Source: Apium graveolens
Taxonomy: Eukaryota; Streptophyta; Magnoliopsida; Apiales; Apiaceae
Direction of reading: 5' to 3'
NCBI RefSeq assembly: GCF_009905375.1
Contig: NC_133657.1
Coordinates: 48,329,231 to 48,393,230, forward strand
DNA: 64,000 bases
A model generated the notes under the pieces. It was not told the origin of the DNA. It saw only the letters and a list, made by a program, of their open reading frames with translations, and searched no databases. Both the position numbers and the translations under genes were made by a program. This document shows positions 59,201 through 64,000 of the stretch, in pieces (positions within the stretch are counted from its first letter, which is position 1; each line of letters begins with the position of its first letter).

Positions 59201-61549
59201 TTAGATACCACCTGTGGTTCTCATATTTGCAATTCGTTGTAAGGACTAAAGGGAAGTAGGACTCTTGAAAAAGATGAGGTGATTCTACGTATGGGCAATG
59301 GAGCAAGGGTTGCGGCCATATCTGTAGGATCATTTAGTTTACATATGCCTACGGGCAAGACTATTATTTTGAATAATTATTATTACGTTCCCTCTATTGT
59401 GAGGAATATTGTTTCTATTCCTATGTTGGATGTGGATGGTTTTTCATTTATTATTAAGAATAATGAATGTTCTATCCTTAGAGATAATGTTCTTTTTGGA
59501 CGTGTCATTTTAAATAATGGTCTGTATGTATGTGACGTAGAGCATGATTTACTTCAGATTGAACAAACTAATAAAAGAAAATGAGATGATGAAAATCTGG
59601 CCTATTTAATGCCCTGTAGGCTAGGTCATATTAGTGAAAATAGACAGCGGACATTGCATAAGGAAAGGTTACTTGACCCCTTTAATTTTGAATCATATCC
59701 TACATGCGAGTCTTGTCTATTGGGTAAAATGACCAAATCTCCATTTAGTGGACATCGAGAGAGGGCTGCAGATTTGCTAGGATTGGTACACACAGATGTA
59801 TGTGGACCAATGTCTATGCAAGCCATGGGTGGATTTTCGTACTTCATTACTTTCATAGATGATAGATCTAGATTCGGATATGTGTATTTGATGAAACACA
59901 AGTCTGAAGCCTTTAAAAAGTTCAAAGAATATAAACATGAAGTGGAGAAACAAACCAAACACAGTATTATAACTCTTCGATCAGATCGAGGTGGTGAATA
60001 CTTGAATGGAGAATTTCTAGATTATCTCAAAGAAAATGGTATAGTATCCCAGTGGACTCTTCCATATACTCCACAGTTAAATGGGGTATCTGAAAGGAGA
60101 AATCGAACTTTGTTAGACATGGTTCGGTCCATGATGAGCTATGCGAATCTTCCAGTATTCCTATGGGGTTATGTATTGGAAACCTCAGCATATTTACTGA
60201 ATAAGGTGCCTTCCAAATTTGTTCCTCAAACACCATATGAGATATGGAAAGAAAGGAAACCGAGTCTTAAACACGTTAAGGTTTGGGGATGTCCAGCTTA
60301 TGTCAAGAAAGTTGACCCAGATAAGCTGGAATCTCAATCCGTAAAATGTAATTTTGTGGGATATCCTAAAGAGATTTTGGGGTATTACTTTTACACCGAT
60401 CATCGGGTGTTTGTCTCCAGACATGCTACCTTCTTGGAAAAAGAGTTTATCCTTGAAGGAAACAGTGGGAGAAAAATTGAACTTGATGAAGTTCAAGAAG
60501 CACAAACTACTATGGATCAAGTGGAAACGCCTGTTCAGACTGAACAACCTTCTGTGGAACAGCCCATTCGTAGGACAGGGAGAGTGTCTCGCCAACCTGA
60601 GAGGTATTATGGCCTTGTCATTAAGAATGACAATGAGTTGTCAATCATTGATGATGACGACCCTGTGACCTATAATGAGGCTATGAGTAGTGTTGACTCA
60701 GAGAAATGGCATAGTGCCATGAAATCCAAAATGGAATCTATGTATACCAACCAAGTATGGACTCTGGTTGAGGCGCCTGAAGGTGTTAAGCCTATTGGGT
60801 GCAAGTGGGTATACAAAAGAAAGATTGGAGCAGATGGCCAGGTGGCGACCTATAAGGCCAGGCTCGTGGAAAAAGGATTCAAACAAAGGCAAGGGATTGA
60901 CTTTGATGAAACTTTTTCGCCTGTGGCCCTGTTAAAATCAATTCGGATTTTGCTTGCGATTGCTGCTTACTACGACTATGAGATCTGGCAAATGGACGTG
61001 AAAACGGCCTTCCTCAATGGGGAACTTGAGGAGGAGTTGTATATAACACAGCCAGAGGGTTTTCTTTCCAAGGGAAATAAACACTTAGTATGTAAGCTGC
61101 TGCGAACCATATATGGTTTAAGGCAAGCTTCTCGTAGATGGAACATCCGTTTTGATGAGACAATCAAAGAGTTTGTTTTTATCAAAAACATAGATGAACC
61201 ATGTGTCTACAAGAAGGTTAGTGGGAGCGCGGTAACATTTCTTATATTGTATGTGGATGACATACTTCTTATAGGAAATGATATACCGATGCTACAATCA
61301 GTCAAAGTATGGCTATCAAAGAACTTCACCATGAAGGAATTGGGAGAAGCATCCTACATTCTCGGTATGAAGATCTATAGAGATAGATCTAGAAGAATGA
61401 TAGGTCTTACCCAGGGTACATACATCCAGAAAGTGCTTAAAAGGTTTAGCATGGAAAAATCCAAAAGTGGTCTCATACCGATGAGCCATGGAGTGTCCCT
61501 TTCCAAAAAAATGTCTCATAAGACACACCTGAGGAAAGAGAGCGTATGA
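59201..61549 (+). pseudogene. Element D protease, integrase and RT
   Basis: The protease site at 59201-59230 reads LDTTCGSHIC, where copia proteases have D-T/S-G. A stop lies near 59240. The frame continues from 59279 with a stop at 59582-59584. The gag-pre-integrase domain (RLGHISENRQRTLHKERLL, CESCLLGKMTKSPF), integrase core (VHTDVCGPM, LRSDRGGEYLNGEF, PQLNGVSERRNRTLLDMVRS) and RT (CKWVYKRKIGADGQ, QMDVKTAFLNGELEEELYI, LYVDDILLIGND) lie in one 646-codon stretch. It ends by frameshift at about 61530. Confidence 0.95.
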
Positions 61550-61992
61550 GTAAGATTCCTTATGTTTCAGTAATAGGATCTATCATGTACGCGATGTTGT
61601 GTACAAGGCCTGATGTTGCTTATTCAATTAGTGTGACGAGCAGATATCAGTCCAATCCAGGAGAAGACCACTGGAAAGCAGTGAAAAACATCCTTAAGTA
61701 CTTGCGAAGGACTCAGGACATTTTTCTTGTTTTTGGTGGTGAATCTGAGTTGAAAATAGAGGGTTATACTGACTCTAGTTTTCAATAAGAAAGTGATAGC
61801 AAATCCATGTCAGGGTACGTGTTTACTCTGAATGGTGGTGCAATTCAGATAGTCGAAAGAGGAGATGTCAACGTCGAGAGAGTTAACACACATAACAACG
61901 TAGCAGACCCACTCACAAAGCCACTTTCTCAGAGTCACTTTGATCATCATAAAGACAAGATGGGTATTAGATACCAGAGTGATTGGCTTTAG
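61546..61992 (+). pseudogene. Element D RT end and truncated RNase H
   Basis: SVIGSIMYAMLCTRPDVAYS and EGYTDSSFQ (first RNase H Asp) are followed by a stop at 61786-61788. MSGYVFTLNGGAI then joins directly to QIVERGDVNVERVNTHNNVA. The central RNase H segment, which in relatives carries the AEAEY-like Glu and the second Asp block, is deleted at about 61842. The polypurine tract ACAAGTGGGAGAT at 61994-62006 follows. Confidence 0.9.
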
Positions 61993-62006
61993 TACAAGTG
62001 GGAGAT

Positions 62007-63710
62007 TGAAAGAGATATGTCCTAAGTCCAATCATGTATGAGGATTTAGGAATAACTTTTATATAATCTGTTTTGATTTCATTGATATTAATAAAAGGCT
62101 TGTTTTGTTTTTATTGCGGGCTCTATCTATTTAAATGTTTAAATAAGATATACCACAGTTTAGAGTAAAGCTTTTTATAGATTGTGATGAGATCATAATA
62201 ATGAGACCTAAAAGATGATAACTCTAAAATTAAATAGTTCCTGGTCGTAGGATTACTAATTGGTAATTAATAATCCGCAAAGATCGGTACATACTATGCT
62301 TGCTTCATTATGAAGGATGTCTGTTCTCATAGACATTTGTGTGGTGACACTATAGCTAGTATGTAGGTGCTTATTATAGAATAAGTTCACTGAACATGAC
62401 TCACACAGCTGAACAACTGATGGAGTTCACTCACGTGTCAGCAGTTGTTCACATAGTGATAGTTGTACAAGTATTCTTAGACTTGAGGTCATCATAGTCA
62501 TCTTGCGTACACTGAACTATGCTTTGGGTTAGTTCTTAGTCTCAAGGGAAAATTATAAGGGCTCTACTTGGTATAGGAATTTGTACACGAAGATAGTGTA
62601 TGATCAATAAAGGATCTACCCCTTCCAGTGTAGGAAGAGAATGTTCAATGCTGATCCACTTATGCTAGTTCAGGAATCTCTGGCCAGAGTGAATGAAATT
62701 AGAAAGGAGTTTCTAATTTACATTAAATAGAACTAAGCATAGTGAATGGGAAAGCAAGTGATTAAATAAGATAGGCTTGACACAAGTTCCATGCCTTGTA
62801 TTTAATCGTGACATTGCAGGGTAGAAGGAATTAATTGTACGGTAACTACTCACTGAATAGGTTCTTGGTATTCTAAGCAGGGAATTCGTATTATCCGGAT
62901 AGTCGCGATATGCTGAGAAGTATCCCTCACGATGTAGAAAAAATATGATTAATTAATTAATCATATTTAATGAATTAGAGAATTTATATAAATAATGATA
63001 AAATAATTTTATTATTATTTATTTCTACTACCGGCTTAATATTGAACCTACAAGGTCACACCATAAAAGAGAATGATTTAATGGTGGAGGAATTAATTAA
63101 TAATGGCTGATAATTATTTATTTATGAAATAAATAATTAATTGGCAAATTTAATAATTGATTAAATAAGATTTAATTGATTATAAATTAATTAAGAAAAG
63201 GTTCTTAATATTATTAATTAAGAATTTAATTTTTGGAAATTAAATCAAGTGAGAGAATTATTTCTAAAGAGTTTAGAAAAAGGATTAATAATTAAAATGT
63301 GTTTTAAATATTAGTGAGAATAATAAAGGGTTAATAATAATAATATTTTATGGGAAAATTTTCAGCTGAAAATTTTGCCTATAAATATACTATTATAGAC
63401 CCTATTTTTGCCTCAACCAAAAGATTTACAAAACCCTAATTCTCTCCACCTCCTCCTCCTTCATTACATCGTTTTCTTGGTGGATACCGGTGGAGTGCTT
63501 CACACTTGAGGAGCAGCTGCTAAGGATCTCCGTTCATCATTTTTGGATCACCATTAAAGACCTCCATCTTTCCATTGACGTAAAGCTTCTTAAGGTAAAT
63601 ATACTGAACTACGAATTAAATATTATTTTTCGAATGGATCCTGCGGAGGGTTTCATTTTTTTAAGATTTAAATTTACGTTTTCATTGCGTTTATGTGCTA
63701 AAACCCTTCA
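62007..63710 (+). repeat. 3' LTR of element D
   Basis: 1704 bp, closely matching 55345-57049 with scattered differences. It carries the palindrome-TATA block at 63352-63387. An ORF running out of this LTR across 63710 is a chance fusion with element A sequence. Confidence 0.95.
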
Positions 63711-64000
63711 ACAAATGCCTACCAAATCTACCAAAACAAAAACTTTTAAATCCAAAACAAAGATAGCCCCCTCTAGTATCTCTAAAAAAAATCAGTTGCA
63801 AAATCTACCAAACCTAAAGAGGGGGTGTGAAGGGAAGTGAGTTGGGTGAGGGATAGGGTGAAAATCAAAGAAACCCTACTGATAAGGTTGGAGGGGTGAG
63901 TGCACCCAAGCCTAACCACACCACAGTTTCCCAACAAACTGTGGTGATTAATTAGAAAATTAGCACAACTGTAGTTTTATCCTCCCAAAAGGATGTCATT
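63711..64000 (+). pseudogene. Element A third ORF, last visible part
   Basis: It resumes at the second ACAAA and matches B 36322-36606 (CAACAGATGCCTACC, ACCACAGTTTCCCAACAAACT, ATCCTCCCAAAAGGATGT). It includes the same A-run (63784-63791) at which B has its frameshift. A stop lies at 63838-63840 in one frame. The rest of A lies beyond the window. Confidence 0.9.

Larger units (their letters stand above)
55345..63710 (+). mobile_element. Element D: Ty1/copia retrotransposon with gag and RNase H deletions
   Basis: LTRs of 1705 and 1704 bp (55345-57049 and 62007-63710) start TGAAAGAGATATG and end AACCCTTCA, flanked by ACAAA (55340-55344 and 63711-63715). The order is PR-IN-RT-RNase H, that is copia, and it is clearly different from the SIRE copies. 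I cannot fix the copia lineage. Most of gag is absent and RNase H is truncated, while the LTRs remain very alike, which suggests a non-autonomous derivative. Confidence 0.95.
1..64000 (+). mobile_element. Element A: host SIRE-type Ty1/copia retrotransposon, split into five pieces
   Basis: This is the oldest layer of the nest. Its pieces are 1-2616 (integrase to RNase H and start of the spacer), 17152-17399 (spacer), 41188-41512 (end of spacer and start of the third ORF), 54634-55344 and 63711-64000 (third ORF). Removing the four inserts gives a continuous sequence that matches element B from about 21690 to 36600 (minus R) segment by segment. The copia order IN-RT-RNase H is visible. Both LTRs, gag and protease lie outside the window. 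SIRE assignment rests on the long third ORF downstream of pol, known for that lineage, and on similarity to B, which has a full SIRE-like layout. Confidence 0.93.

Noticed and set aside
63490..63840. 116-codon ORF at the right edge
   Set aside because: It crosses the D LTR/element A junction at 63710 and is a chance fusion.

Overview
The window is plant nuclear DNA, most likely from a eudicot. It consists entirely of LTR retrotransposons nested inside one another. I found no host gene, tRNA, rRNA, CRISPR array or prokaryotic feature. The evidence for a plant is the set of element types: two SIRE-type Ty1/copia elements with a long third ORF, one Tat/Retand-type Ty3/gypsy element with an archaeal-type second RNase H and an antisense ORF, two Tekay-like chromoviruses with 3.8-4.5 kb LTRs, and one further Ty1/copia element. 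The species cannot be named from the sequence.

Layout. Element A is a SIRE-type copia that runs past both window edges. It survives as five pieces: 1-2616, 17152-17399, 41188-41512, 54634-55344 and 63711-64000. Four elements interrupt it: E (gypsy, minus strand, 2617-17151, target-site duplication ATCCG), B (SIRE copia, plus, 17400-41187, TTACT), C (gypsy, plus, 41513-54633, GAAGT) and D (copia, plus, 55345-63710, ACAAA). Element B is itself split by R (Retand-like gypsy, minus, 25263-36036, GGTAG). All five insertions have perfect 5-bp duplications and TG...CA-type LTR ends, apart from one mutated end in B, so the nesting order is read directly: A is oldest, then E, B, C and D (mutual order unknown), and R came after B.

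Coding content. A and B carry gag-pol remnants (order PR-IN-RT-RNase H), a spacer of about 0.5 kb containing a conserved TATAAAAG, and a large third ORF of the kind called envelope-like in SIRE elements. R carries gag-PR-RT-RNase H-aRNase H-IN on the minus strand in one frame with few stops. It also carries a convergent three-exon gene on the plus strand, with its own TATA box and a dense array of TGGGCY motifs upstream. C has a leader ORF, gag-PR with two CCHC knuckles, RT-RNase H and IN with a chromodomain-like tail. D has lost most of gag and part of RNase H. E has an almost unreadable, rearranged interior between LTRs that still resemble each other closely. Every coding region is broken by stops or frameshifts, so no element here looks autonomous.

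Most worth following up: the antisense gene of R and its promoter-like upstream region; the internal TATA box and the non-envelope-like composition of the SIRE third ORF; a short motif (CGACGGATGA/TCATCCGTCG) scattered in both orientations through LTR, coding and spacer parts of the SIRE family; and element E, whose domain order is scrambled although its LTRs look young. Divergence statements are by-eye comparisons, not alignments.
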